A stretch of DNA of 64,000 bases, from the NCBI GenBank assembly GCA_018401735.1, contig JAGYKI010000004.1, positions 62,001 to 126,000 on the forward strand. Direction: 5' to 3'. The stretch's first letter is position 1. Each line of letters begins with the position of its first letter. Shown one piece after another: positions 18,796 to 29,246 of this stretch. Under the pieces are notes generated by a model. That model was given only the letters and a program-made list of their open reading frames with translations, was not told where the DNA came from and did no database searches. The stretch is from Schleiferiaceae bacterium. GTDB lineage: Bacteria; Bacteroidota; Bacteroidia; Flavobacteriales; Schleiferiaceae. Made by a program: the position numbers and the translations under genes.

Positions 18796-18985
18796 TACGT
18801 GAGTTCGACTATTAATCATAGCCTCAGATTTTCACTTTTATTGCAAACACCATTTAGTCCCCTTCTAAAAAGCGGCTTTCCGCGCCTCTGCTTCTTGCAA
18901 TAGCCCGCTATTGCTTCACTGCATAGGCTCGAACTCTATTATATACAAGAGGTCTGAGGCCTGATTTCATGTCGAATTCACGTTA
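18796..18985 (+). repeat. Dispersed TIR repeat, full-length copy B
   Basis: Near-identical to copy A over its whole length; hairpins GCAATAG-CCCG-CTATTGC (18897-18914) and GCGG-CTTT-CCGC. Confidence 0.9.
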
Positions 18986-19145
18986 TTTAGCTTGTGTTTC
19001 CCCAGAGGGGTTTTCTTGTCGTGGAGAAATATTCTCTTTCTTTTAGCATCTTTATCTTTACCTTTATCGAGGTATAGTGTAGTTCTTCGAAAATTTCAGG
19101 CATAAAAGAAGAAAAGCAGGATATTTAGCTTCCTAAATTTTAGCC

Positions 19146-21914
19146 ATGACAAATACTTTGTTAAAGCCGGGAAGGGATATGATGTATCGTATCAATACCG
19201 AAGGTAGATTTCTTTACGTAAATCAAGCGTTAGCATTGTACTTTAAGTCCGAAGCCTCAGAATTAATCGGACAAAGCTATTTGAGTCTAATTGAGCCGTC
19301 TTACCGGCAGAAAGCCCAAGATTTTTATCGCCAGCAATTGCAAGAAAAGCAAAGCTCAACCTATTTTGAATTTCCCCTGAAAGACAGTCAAACTTGGTGT
19401 GGGCAAACGGTTGAGTTAATTCTTAACCCCGAAGGTGAGGTTGTAGAATTGATTGGTATTTTACAAGATATAAGCGAATCAAATCAAGCTAAAGTAGATT
19501 TAGATCAAAATGACATTCGCTTAAACTCGCTTATCCAAAATATGGATGTTGCAATTCTTATGGAAGATGAGTTTAGACGAGTGAAGTACGTAAATCAAAC
19601 CTTCTGTGATCTATTTAGCATCCCTTTGAAATCAAAAGATTTAATTGGCGCCGATTGTTCGCAAGCGGCCGAGCAGAGTATGCATCTCTTTACTGATCCT
19701 CAAGAATTTGTAAAGGGAGTAAATACCATCCTTAAGAATCGTAATAAAATTAGCAGTGAACTGCTTTACTTTAAAGATGAGCGTGTATTAGAAAGAGATT
19801 ATGTACCTGTGTTTATAGGGGATGAATATCGCGGCCATACTTGGTATTATCGTGATGTTACGATGCAGAACCTCGCCAATATGTCCATTAAAGAAAGCGA
19901 AAGAAAGTACCGGGAGATTATCGAAAACATCGACCTAGGATTAATGGAGGTAGATAATGATCAAAACATAATTTGGGCCAATGAACCTTTTCTCAATAGT
20001 ATGGGCTATACCCTGGATGAAATAAAAGGGAAAAATGCAATCGCCCATTTTATTAGAGAGGAGGAGCTTGCTCAAGAAGAAGCGAAGTTAGATGACATAA
20101 ATGAAGAGCGCCTTAAAGGTAGCTCTGGGGTATATGAACTGAAACTGAAAAACAAAGAGAATGAAGATGTTTGGATGCTTATTTCGGGAACGCCCATTTT
20201 TAATGAAAGCCATAAGGTAAAGGGTTCCCTAGGCATTCATCATAATATAACTCATATAAAAGAACTGCAGTTTCAAACTGAATACCGCGCTAAACTACAG
20301 TCTATTTTATTAGACCTTTCCAACCAGATAATTGACCTCGAACCCGAAAGTGAAGATGAGATAATAAACTCAGCCTTATTACGCATTGGTAGTTTCGTGG
20401 GTGCCGATCGCTCTTATATTTTCGATTATAATTTTGAGTCAAAAACATCCAGTAATACCTATGAATACTGCGCAGTGGACATTACTCCAGAAATAGATAA
20501 TCTGCAGGACTTACCCATGGAAGCCATTGGTGAGTGGTTAGATGTTCATCAAAAAGGACGAGTAATGATATACGAAAATGTACAAAGTCTCCCGGTAGAA
20601 AATGCCATCCGTCAAATTTTAGAGCCGCAGGGTATTAAGTCGATAATAACAGTACCGATTATTGCGGGTAAAAGTCTCTTGGGCTTTATTGGCTTCGATT
20701 CGGTAAAACAGTATAAAACGTGGAATGCTACCGAAGTTGAGTTACTTACCTTTTTAGCGCAATTACTGGCTAATCACTATTCGCGCAAATTTTTTGAATT
20801 AAAACTGAGTGATAGCGAAGCAAAGTTGAGAAGTATTCTAAGTAATGCCATGGATGCTATTGTTACCATTAATGAAGAAGGCTTGGTAGAGGATTGGAAC
20901 TTGCAAGCGGAAAACATATTTGGATTTCAAGCAGAAGAGGCTATTGGTAAGGATCTAACCAACTTGATCATTCCTCACAAATATCGAACGGCTCATCAGG
21001 CGGGAATGCAACACTTTTTAAAAACAGGCGAAGGTCCGGTTTTAAATAGCCGTTTAGAATTAGTCGCTTTGTCTAAAGATGACATACATTTTCCAGTAGA
21101 GCTTAGTATTATTCCTATAAAACTAAAGGATAAGTATATTTTCTCTGCTTTCTTACGTGATATTACACAACGGAAAAAAGCAGAAGATGATATGTCTATT
21201 GCCTTAGAGCAGTCCAATGAATTGGCCCGCATGAAATCGCGATTAATGTCAATGGCTTCCCACGAGTTTAGAACGCCATTAACTACTATTAAGGCCAACG
21301 CCGAGATGCTAGAGTATTGGTCTGGTAGTTTAGAGGAAAAAGACAAAACAAAGGCGACGCGTTACATTAGTAGAATGCTAGGTGAAGTAGAGCGCTTAAC
21401 TAGCATAATGAATGATATGCTGATAATTGGTAGGCTGGAATCGGGGAAAACTAGGGTGCAAAAGCGTATGACCGATCTGGTGCATCTCAGCAGCGAAATT
21501 ATTGATAAGAACTTTTCTAACGAAAGTGATGGACGACAGGTTAAAGTTAAGATTGAAGGCTCACCCTACCTTGTGCCGGTAGATACAAATATTATCGAAC
21601 ACATTCTTAATAACTTGATCTCGAATGCTCTGAAGTATTCACCCAATGCAGCAGCGCCTTTGCTTATGATTAATTTCAAGAATGAACAGCAACTGCGATT
21701 GACGGTTAAAGACTCTGGTTTAGGCATTCCCGAAGACGAGATAAATAGTGTATTTAACGCTTTTTACCGTTCCGAGAATACCAGACAGATTAAAGGCACT
21801 GGCATGGGGCTAGCTATAGTTAAGCAATTTGCGGATATTCATAAAATAAGGATTAAGGTTTTTAGTGCTGTAAACGTTGGATCAGAATTTGTTTTAGAAA
21901 TCGATAGAGATTAG
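19146..21914 (+). CDS. Multi-PAS/GAF cytoplasmic sensor histidine kinase
   Basis: Several PAS domains, GAF-like region (IIAGKSLLGFIGFDSV), H-box SHEFRTPLTTI, N-box NLISNALKYS, G-boxes DSGLGIPED and GTGMGLAIVKQ; no obvious TM segment. Confidence 0.9.
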   Translation: MTNTLLKPGRDMMYRINTEGRFLYVNQALALYFKSEASELIGQSYLSLIEPSYRQKAQDFYRQQLQEKQSSTYFEFPLKDSQTWCGQTVELILNPEGEVVELIGILQDISESNQAKVDLDQNDIRLNSLIQNMDVAILMEDEFRRVKYVNQTFCDLFSIPLKSKDLIGADCSQAAEQSMHLFTDPQEFVKGVNTILKNRNKISSELLYFKDERVLERDYVPVFIGDEYRGHTWYYRDVTMQNLANMSIKESERKYREIIENIDLGLMEVDNDQNIIWANEPFLNSMGYTLDEIKGKNAIAHFIREEELAQEEAKLDDINEERLKGSSGVYELKLKNKENEDVWMLISGTPIFNESHKVKGSLGIHHNITHIKELQFQTEYRAKLQSILLDLSNQIIDLEPESEDEIINSALLRIGSFVGADRSYIFDYNFESKTSSNTYEYCAVDITPEIDNLQDLPMEAIGEWLDVHQKGRVMIYENVQSLPVENAIRQILEPQGIKSIITVPIIAGKSLLGFIGFDSVKQYKTWNATEVELLTFLAQLLANHYSRKFFELKLSDSEAKLRSILSNAMDAIVTINEEGLVEDWNLQAENIFGFQAEEAIGKDLTNLIIPHKYRTAHQAGMQHFLKTGEGPVLNSRLELVALSKDDIHFPVELSIIPIKLKDKYIFSAFLRDITQRKKAEDDMSIALEQSNELARMKSRLMSMASHEFRTPLTTIKANAEMLEYWSGSLEEKDKTKATRYISRMLGEVERLTSIMNDMLIIGRLESGKTRVQKRMTDLVHLSSEIIDKNFSNESDGRQVKVKIEGSPYLVPVDTNIIEHILNNLISNALKYSPNAAAPLLMINFKNEQQLRLTVKDSGLGIPEDEINSVFNAFYRSENTRQIKGTGMGLAIVKQFADIHKIRIKVFSAVNVGSEFVLEIDRD

Positions 21915-22649
21915 ATGGAAAATAAATTAAAAGTTTTGGTGGTTGAGGATGACCCGAGTATCGCAGAAAGCTTATCTGATATTCTAGATCTTTTAGGTCA
22001 CGAGGTTTTAAGCGTTGCCGAAAGTGGCGAAGAGGCCATTCTTCAACTTTGCGAGGAGGAACCTCAAATTATTCTCCTCGATATTCAGTTAAAGGGTAAA
22101 ATGGATGGCATTGAAGTGGCTAAATTGGTGAAGGACAAATACAATATACCCTTCATCTTTACGACTGCTTTCGCAGATCCTAATACCATTCAACGCGCTA
22201 TTCAAGAAGGACCTTTTGGTTATATTGTTAAACCTTATGGTATTAAAGATATTACCGCTGCTATAGAAGTGGCGATTACGAATCATCGCTTGCTTTCGAC
22301 TATTCATAAAGAAAGTAAAAGTGCTCCTATGTTAGTTAATGACCAGCTATATATTAAAGTTGATGGGATTTTAACGAAGGTCCACCAAAATGAAATCGAC
22401 TATATAGAGGCGAAAGGTGATTATATTCTTATTAGAACGAAAGAGCAAAATCACATTGTGTACAGCAGTTTAAAGAAGATCCAGGATAAGTTAAACGTAA
22501 ACTCTTTTCAGCAGGTCCACCGCAGTTTTATTGTTAACTTAAACTCTATTATTTCGATTAAAGAGTCTTCTCTAATAATCAACAATAAAGAAATACCCAT
22601 TAGCCGCACTCATAAGGTTGAACTATTAAAAAAGATTAACACTCTTTAG
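21915..22649 (+). CDS. LytTR-family response regulator
   Basis: Receiver VLVVEDDPSIAESL...ILLDIQLKGKMDGIEVA plus LytTR DNA-binding domain (DYIEAKGDYILIRT...VHRSFIVNLNSI). Confidence 0.92.
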   Translation: MENKLKVLVVEDDPSIAESLSDILDLLGHEVLSVAESGEEAILQLCEEEPQIILLDIQLKGKMDGIEVAKLVKDKYNIPFIFTTAFADPNTIQRAIQEGPFGYIVKPYGIKDITAAIEVAITNHRLLSTIHKESKSAPMLVNDQLYIKVDGILTKVHQNEIDYIEAKGDYILIRTKEQNHIVYSSLKKIQDKLNVNSFQQVHRSFIVNLNSIISIKESSLIINNKEIPISRTHKVELLKKINTL

Positions 22650-22785
22650 CCGAAGTTCTTTAGGGGATTTTCATTCGTCGATAGAATTAGGTATTCTAAC
22701 GAGCAGAATGGTCAATCAGTCGAAATTTTGATTTTTCAATTGAGTTGCTAGCTACTTTTGACCTGTCATAATCCCCAAAACAAGA

Positions 22786-23652
22786 GTGATGAACAGATTA
22801 GAAGATCTAAAGAACAGACGTTGCAAAGTAGCAGTGTTAGGTATGAACCAAAATGGTTTAAAAGTAGCATTATCAATTTCTAAACGTTTTCCAGTACAAA
22901 TTTCGGATAAGAATATTAATCCAAGTTCTTCAGTTGAAGGATTTTTAATGAGTCGGGGAATGTCTCAGGATTCAATTAGCCAAAAATATTCGAATATCAG
23001 TTTTGTGAAATCTGCGGCAGATTTACGTTCCACTGGAGTTTATTATCTAAATGGGCTGAGTACTTCTTTAGTAGATTGGACGGAGATTAAAGAAATTACT
23101 GCCCAAGTAGGCTCGGCCTTAAAACCTGGCGATTGGGTAATTTTCGGAGAAGATATTGATCCGGATTTAGCCGAGGTAATCTTATTGGATATTTTAGAAT
23201 CAAAAAGTGGTTTAAGCCTAGGTCAAGGTTTTGAACTTGCCTTTTCACCCAAATTATTGAGCCATAGAAATTTCGCCAACTTAGGAAACGAAATGAAAAT
23301 GAGTCATAACCTTATTATTAATCAGGTTGAAGAAATTTTAGATCAGAAACATAAGGACGAGTTTACTTCTAACCAAATAAACTACCTGGACGAAGAAAAG
23401 GAATTGAATAGAATTCATTCAAAAATTAAGGAGTTATGGGTTCCTATGCTTAACGAGATGGATTCTACTACTTATGATGATTTCGTTGAGCATACTGTAA
23501 ATAAGGGATTTTTAGATGTTTACAGCCACTTGCGCTTTAGTAATGAAATTAAAGTTAATTATTACCGCTTTTTTAAGATTGCCAAAAACTTTGGATTGAA
23601 GCATTCGGTAGCAAAGCTTAGTCAAAACTCGGGCTGGTCGACAGCAGTTTAG
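22786..23652 (+). CDS. Divergent nucleotide-sugar (UDP-glucose/GDP-mannose) dehydrogenase-like protein
   Basis: Rossmann-like VAVLGMNQNGLKVALSISKRFPVQISDKN and ELAFSPKLLSHRNFANLG (cf. SPER..PG motif); lacks a complete catalytic and C-terminal region. Confidence 0.5.
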   Translation: MMNRLEDLKNRRCKVAVLGMNQNGLKVALSISKRFPVQISDKNINPSSSVEGFLMSRGMSQDSISQKYSNISFVKSAADLRSTGVYYLNGLSTSLVDWTEIKEITAQVGSALKPGDWVIFGEDIDPDLAEVILLDILESKSGLSLGQGFELAFSPKLLSHRNFANLGNEMKMSHNLIINQVEEILDQKHKDEFTSNQINYLDEEKELNRIHSKIKELWVPMLNEMDSTTYDDFVEHTVNKGFLDVYSHLRFSNEIKVNYYRFFKIAKNFGLKHSVAKLSQNSGWSTAV

Positions 23653-23707
23653 GTAGAAAATATAAATTATCTCTGGGGAGGGGTAACCGATAGGTTTATT
23701 CCCTATC

Positions 23708-23752
23708 AAAAAAAAGAGCTCCTTTACGAAAGTAAAGGAGCTCTTGATTTTT
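23708..23752. terminator. Bidirectional terminator hairpin
   Basis: AAGAGCTCCTTTAC-GAAA-GTAAAGGAGCTCTT between convergent genes. Confidence 0.85.
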
Positions 23753-23769
23753 AAATTATTTTGGAAAAA

Positions 23770-26337
23770 TTAATCGCTAGGACTATCTTCTTTAGCGATT
23801 TTTTCGACGGTAACATCAATTTTACGATCATCACCTTCGCCGCTTAGGCTGATAAGAATATTGTCACCTTCTTCGATTTCAGAGTTGATGATCTGCTCGG
23901 CAAGCGGATCTTCCACATATTTCTGAATAGCGCGATTAAGGGGACGAGCACCATATTTTTCATCAAAGCCTTTATCGGCGATAAATAACTTTGCCTCATC
24001 GGTCATTGCTACTTGATAACCTAATTCATTGATGCGTAAATAAAGTTTGCGCAATTCAATGTCAATGATTTTAACAATGTCCTCTTTACTTAGGCTATTG
24101 AAAAGAATAACGTCATCGATACGATTTAAAAACTCAGGTGCAAAGGCACGTTTCAAAGCAGTTTGTATAACGCCCTTTTCTAATTCACCTTTTCCTTGTG
24201 ACCGTGAAGCGGTTCCAAAACCAACCCCAGTACCAAAATCTTTCAATTTAGTAGTACCGATATTCGAGGTCATAATAATAATCGCATTCTTAAAGTCAAC
24301 CTTACGTCCTAAACTATCGGTCATATGACCATCGTCTAAGGCTTGTAAAAGAAGGTTGAAAACATCGGGATGTGCTTTTTCAATCTCATCTAAAAGAATA
24401 ACCGAATAAGGCTTGCGACGAACTTTTTCGGTAAGTTGTCCGCCTTCTTCATAACCCACATATCCGGGAGGCGCTCCTACCAAACGTGATACCGCAAATT
24501 TCTCCATGTATTCACTCATGTCAATGCGAATCAAGTTATCCTGTGAATCGAATAAAGAACGCGCTAACTCCTTAGCTAATTGAGTTTTACCAACACCAGT
24601 TGGACCTAAGAAAATAAAGGAGCCAATCGGTTTATTAGGATCCTTTAATCCCGCTCTATTGCGTTGGATGGCTTTAACAATTTTGTCAACCGCTTCATCC
24701 TGACCAATAATTTCCTTTTTCATGTCATCGCCCATACCGCTCAAGCGATTGCTTTCTTGTTGAGCTACACGTTGTACAGGAATGCCAGTCATCATAGCAA
24801 CAACTTCGGCTACGTCATCGTCGGTAACGGTTTCGCGATTCTTTTTCACCTCTTCTTCCCAACGATTTTGAGCATCTTTTAGTTGATTTTCGAGGTTTTT
24901 TTCATCGTCGCGTAATCGCGCTGCTTCTTCGTATTTCTGTTTTTTAACGACTTGAATTTTTTGCTCGCGAATTTCATCCAAGCGCTTCTCCAAGTCCATT
25001 ACTTCTTCAGGGACATTAATGCTAGTGATGTGCACACGAGATCCGGCTTCATCCAAAGCATCAATCGCCTTATCGGGAAGATGTCTGTCCGTAACGTATC
25101 TGCTCGTTAACTTCACACAAGCTTTAATAGCTTCGGGGGTGTAATTTACATTGTGGTGATCCTCATAACGATCTTTGATATTGTTGAGAATCTGAATAGT
25201 TTCGTCATGATTGGTAGGGTCTACCATTACCTTTTGGAAACGACGTTCTAGTGCACCATCTTTTTCAATATGTTGACGGTATTCGTCGAGGGTAGTAGCA
25301 CCCACACATTGAATTTCGCCTCTTGCTAAAGCAGGCTTAAACATATTACTAGCATCTAAAGAACCAGTGGCGCCACCAGCACCAACAATGGTGTGAAGCT
25401 CATCAATGAAAAGAATGATATCGTCATTTTTTTCAAGCTCATTCATTAGCGCCTTCATCCGCTCTTCAAACTGACCACGATATTTAGTACCTGCTACTAA
25501 AGAGGCAAGGTCTAGAGAAACTACTCGTTTATCGAATAAAACGCGCGACACTTTTCTTTTCACGATACGCAAGGCTAGTCCTTCAGCAATAGCCGATTTA
25601 CCAACACCGGGATCTCCGATTAAAAGAGGATTGTTTTTCTTTCTGCGTGAAAGAATTTGTGACACCCTTTCAATTTCCTTTTCGCGGCCAACTACTGGAT
25701 CTAATTTATTCTCCTCGGCCATTTTGGTCAGGTCACGCCCAAAATTATCCAGTACTGGAGTTTTAGATTTGGCGTCGGTTTTACCTTTAGTGGCACCACC
25801 CATACGCCCACTGTCACCGCTAGATTTCGCAAACTCATCCTCATCATCTCCGAAAGGAGATTCTGCACGAGGCGTGCTTGGGCGATCTTTCGATTCACCA
25901 CTAAACATCGCTTGGTATTCAGTTTTCACATTATCGTAATCTATTTCATACTTACGTAAGACGCGTGATACAGGATCATCATCGTTCCTAAGAATGCAGA
26001 GTAGTAAGTGTGAAGTTCGAATAGTAGCACTTTGAAAGAGTTTTGCTTCTAAGAAAGTGGTTTTTAATGCCTTCTCCGCTTGGCGGGTAAGGGGTAAGTG
26101 TTTTTTGCTGCTGATTTGACCAGAAACATTGGGGGCACTAATAGCTTCTATCTGACGGCGGAATGTAGACATGTCTACGCCTAAGTCTTCTAAAATTTTA
26201 ATAGCACTACCTTCTCCTTCTCGTATTAATCCCAACATCAAGTGCTCGGTGCCAATGTAGTCATGGCCTAAGCGTAAAGCTTCTTCTTTGCTGTAGCTTA
26301 TCACGTCTCTTACACGTGGTGAGAAATTTTCGTCCAT
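23770..26337 (-). CDS. clpC: ATP-dependent Clp protease ATP-binding subunit ClpC
   Basis: Clp N-domain repeats, GDPGVGKSAIAEGLA, UVR-like linker, GPTGVGKTQLAKELA. Confidence 0.95.
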   Translation of the reverse strand: MDENFSPRVRDVISYSKEEALRLGHDYIGTEHLMLGLIREGEGSAIKILEDLGVDMSTFRRQIEAISAPNVSGQISSKKHLPLTRQAEKALKTTFLEAKLFQSATIRTSHLLLCILRNDDDPVSRVLRKYEIDYDNVKTEYQAMFSGESKDRPSTPRAESPFGDDEDEFAKSSGDSGRMGGATKGKTDAKSKTPVLDNFGRDLTKMAEENKLDPVVGREKEIERVSQILSRRKKNNPLLIGDPGVGKSAIAEGLALRIVKRKVSRVLFDKRVVSLDLASLVAGTKYRGQFEERMKALMNELEKNDDIILFIDELHTIVGAGGATGSLDASNMFKPALARGEIQCVGATTLDEYRQHIEKDGALERRFQKVMVDPTNHDETIQILNNIKDRYEDHHNVNYTPEAIKACVKLTSRYVTDRHLPDKAIDALDEAGSRVHITSINVPEEVMDLEKRLDEIREQKIQVVKKQKYEEAARLRDDEKNLENQLKDAQNRWEEEVKKNRETVTDDDVAEVVAMMTGIPVQRVAQQESNRLSGMGDDMKKEIIGQDEAVDKIVKAIQRNRAGLKDPNKPIGSFIFLGPTGVGKTQLAKELARSLFDSQDNLIRIDMSEYMEKFAVSRLVGAPPGYVGYEEGGQLTEKVRRKPYSVILLDEIEKAHPDVFNLLLQALDDGHMTDSLGRKVDFKNAIIIMTSNIGTTKLKDFGTGVGFGTASRSQGKGELEKGVIQTALKRAFAPEFLNRIDDVILFNSLSKEDIVKIIDIELRKLYLRINELGYQVAMTDEAKLFIADKGFDEKYGARPLNRAIQKYVEDPLAEQIINSEIEEGDNILISLSGEGDDRKIDVTVEKIAKEDSPSD

Positions 26338-26590
26338 TATGGTTTTTTTCTACTTGAATATACTGTGCGAATGCTGGCATATTGGCGAACATTATGCCAG
26401 CCAGTGCTCTGCATCTCAAAGATAATTTTTAGTCTAACAAGGTATCTCCTTAAAAGTTGTCTTTTATCAACAAGCAAATGCTGAATTTGTGAGTAAAATT
26501 AAGCACTACCACGCGTTTAGAGGCCTTTAAGAAATTATATTTGGAACTCGATTTAACATTTTGATAAATCTAAAATAATTTACTGACAAC

Positions 26591-29161
26591 ATGGCTGGAG
26601 ACGAACGTATAATTCCAATCAACATAGAAGAAGAAATGAAATCATCCTACATCGATTATTCGATGTCGGTGATTGTTTCTAGGGCTTTGCCCGACGTGCG
26701 CGATGGTATGAAACCAGTACATCGCCGAGTATTATTTGGTATGTATGAGTTAGGAGTTTTATCTAACCGGGGTTATAAAAAGTCGGCTCGTATCGTAGGA
26801 GAAGTTTTAGGTAAGTTTCATCCACATGGTGATTCTTCGGTTTATGATACCATGGTGCGTATGGCGCAACCATGGAGTTTACGCTACATGCTCGTAGATG
26901 GACAAGGTAACTTTGGTTCTATCGACGGCGACCCCCCCGCAGCAATGCGTTATACTGAGGCGAAATTGCGTAAGATTTCGGAAGAAATGCTTTCAGATAT
27001 CGATAAGGAAACGGTTGACACTCAACTTAACTTTGACGATACCCTAGAGGAACCAAGAGTATTACCTACCCGTATTCCTAATTTATTAGTGAATGGTGCT
27101 TCCGGTATTGCCGTTGGTATGGCTACCAATATGCCACCGCATAACTTAACGGAAGTAGTAGATGCCACTGTGGCATTTATTGAAAACAGAGAAATCACCA
27201 CCGAGGAACTAATGCAGCATATTACTGCTCCTGATTTCCCTACTGGTGGTATTATTTATGGCTACGAAGGGGTAAAGCAGGCTTTTGAGACTGGTCGTGG
27301 AAGAGTAGTGATTCGTGCCAAAGCGGAGATTATGGAGTTTAAAGGCCGCGAAGTAATCGTGGTTACCGAAATTCCATACATGGTTAATAAGGCAGAAATG
27401 ATAAAAAAGACTGCCGACCTTGTAAACGATAAAAAAATTGAGGGTATTTCAGATATTAAAGACGAGAGCGATCGTAATGGTATGCGAATCGTCTATTATT
27501 TGAAACGCGATGCGGTTCCTAATGTCGTTTTAAACACTCTTTATAAGTATACGCAGTTACAGTCTAGTTTTTCTGTAAATAATATTGCCCTAGTAAATGG
27601 TCGCCCTCAGCAACTTACTGTAAAGGACATGATCTACCATTTCATCAATCACCGTATTGATGTAGTGATTCGTAGAACTAAATTCGATCTGCGCAAAGCA
27701 GAAGAAAGAGCACACATTCTCGAAGGCTTAATTATCGCCAGCGATAATATTGATGAGGTAATCCAAATCATTCGCTCTTCTAATAGTCCCGATGAAGCAA
27801 GAGAACGCTTGAAAAATCGCTTTGAATTAAGTGAAATTCAGGCAAGAGCGATTGTGGATATGCGTCTACGTTCTTTAACTGGACTGGAGCAAGATAAGCT
27901 TCGTGCGGAGTACGATGAACTTTTAGAAAAGATTTTATACTACAACCGCATCCTTAATGAAGAAGATCTTCGCATGGAAATCATTAAAGGAGAACTGCAA
28001 GAGATTAAAGATAAATACGGCGATGAGCGTCGCACAGAAATCAACTATGCAGGCGGTGATGTAAGTATCGAAGACATGATTCCCGATGAGGAAGTAGTAA
28101 TTACTATTTCGCATGCGGGTTACATAAAGCGTACTCCATTGGCTGAATACAAGAAACAGGGCCGCGGGGGTATTGGACAAAAAGGGGTAAATACTCGCGA
28201 TGCCGACTTCGTGGAGCATATTTTTGTAGCAACCAATCATAACTACTTATTATTCTTTACCGAATGGGGAAGGTGTTTCTGGTTGCGCGTTTACGAAGTG
28301 CCAGAAGGTAGTAAAGCGAGTAAAGGTCGCGCCATTCAAAACTTAATCAATATTCCTCAAGATGATAATCTTAAGGCTTTCATTAATACGAAAGACCTTA
28401 GAAATGAGGAATACGTAAATAATAACTTCATCGTAATGGTTACCAAGAAGGGTATCATTAAGAAGACTAGCCTGGAAGCTTATTCTCGTCCGCGTACCAA
28501 TGGCATTAACGCTATAACTGTGCGTGAAGGGGATACTCTTTTAGAAGCAAGACTAACAACCGGTAACGATGACATCTTAATGGCTATCCGCAGTGGAAAG
28601 GCTATACGCTTCAATGAAAGCACCGTGCGCTCTATGGGCAGAAATGCCAGCGGAGTGAAAGGGGTTAATATGACCGATGAAAACGATGAGGTAGTAGGAA
28701 TGGTTACTATTCCCGCTGATCAAGCGGACACAAGCATTCTTGTTGTTTCTGAAAAAGGTTACGGTAAACGTACCCACTTAGAGGACTATCGTATCACAAA
28801 TCGCGGAGGAAAGGGTGTTAAAACCATTGGGGTCTCTGAAAAAACAGGGCACTTGGTAGCCATTAAAGCGGTAACTGATGCAGATGATTTAATGGTAATC
28901 AATAAAAGCGGGGTAATGATCCGTATTGGCGTAGCCGACTTACGTGTAATGGGCAGAGCAACCCAAGGTGTGAAACTTATCAATCTTAGGAAAAATGATG
29001 AGATTGCCTCAGTTGCTAAAGTTCCCGCTACCGAGGAAGAAGATGAAATTATCGACCTTGAAAACGGAAAGCCCATAATAGAAGGAAGCGCAGAAGGGCT
29101 AGTAGAGCCAAATACTGAAACCGATAAGGCAGAAGATAATCCCGCTCCAAGCGAAGATTAG
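26591..29161 (+). CDS. gyrA: DNA gyrase subunit A
   Basis: [54 protein letters not shown]-terminal beta-propeller repeats. Confidence 0.97.
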   Translation: MAGDERIIPINIEEEMKSSYIDYSMSVIVSRALPDVRDGMKPVHRRVLFGMYELGVLSNRGYKKSARIVGEVLGKFHPHGDSSVYDTMVRMAQPWSLRYMLVDGQGNFGSIDGDPPAAMRYTEAKLRKISEEMLSDIDKETVDTQLNFDDTLEEPRVLPTRIPNLLVNGASGIAVGMATNMPPHNLTEVVDATVAFIENREITTEELMQHITAPDFPTGGIIYGYEGVKQAFETGRGRVVIRAKAEIMEFKGREVIVVTEIPYMVNKAEMIKKTADLVNDKKIEGISDIKDESDRNGMRIVYYLKRDAVPNVVLNTLYKYTQLQSSFSVNNIALVNGRPQQLTVKDMIYHFINHRIDVVIRRTKFDLRKAEERAHILEGLIIASDNIDEVIQIIRSSNSPDEARERLKNRFELSEIQARAIVDMRLRSLTGLEQDKLRAEYDELLEKILYYNRILNEEDLRMEIIKGELQEIKDKYGDERRTEINYAGGDVSIEDMIPDEEVVITISHAGYIKRTPLAEYKKQGRGGIGQKGVNTRDADFVEHIFVATNHNYLLFFTEWGRCFWLRVYEVPEGSKASKGRAIQNLINIPQDDNLKAFINTKDLRNEEYVNNNFIVMVTKKGIIKKTSLEAYSRPRTNGINAITVREGDTLLEARLTTGNDDILMAIRSGKAIRFNESTVRSMGRNASGVKGVNMTDENDEVVGMVTIPADQADTSILVVSEKGYGKRTHLEDYRITNRGGKGVKTIGVSEKTGHLVAIKAVTDADDLMVINKSGVMIRIGVADLRVMGRATQGVKLINLRKNDEIASVAKVPATEEEDEIIDLENGKPIIEGSAEGLVEPNTETDKAEDNPAPSED

Positions 29162-29167
29162 GATAAT

Positions 29168-29196
29168 AAAAAAAGCCCCGCAAGGGGCTTTTTTTA
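29168..29196 (+). terminator. gyrA terminator hairpin
   Basis: AAAAAAAGCCCCGCAAGGGGCTTTTTTT. Confidence 0.85.
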
Positions 29197-29246
29197 TTGT
29201 GAATTTGATTTTAACTTAGGGGTTTAGATCTTCACTTTTACTTAGC

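Noticed and set aside
11941-18985. Repeats A and B as integron attC sites (GTTAGAT after copy A fits GTTRRRY; inverted ends)
   Set aside because: The left end AGTTAAC does not fit RYYYAAC, copies lie in both orientations in this window, spacing is many kb across genes on both strands, and no integrase or cassette array is present.
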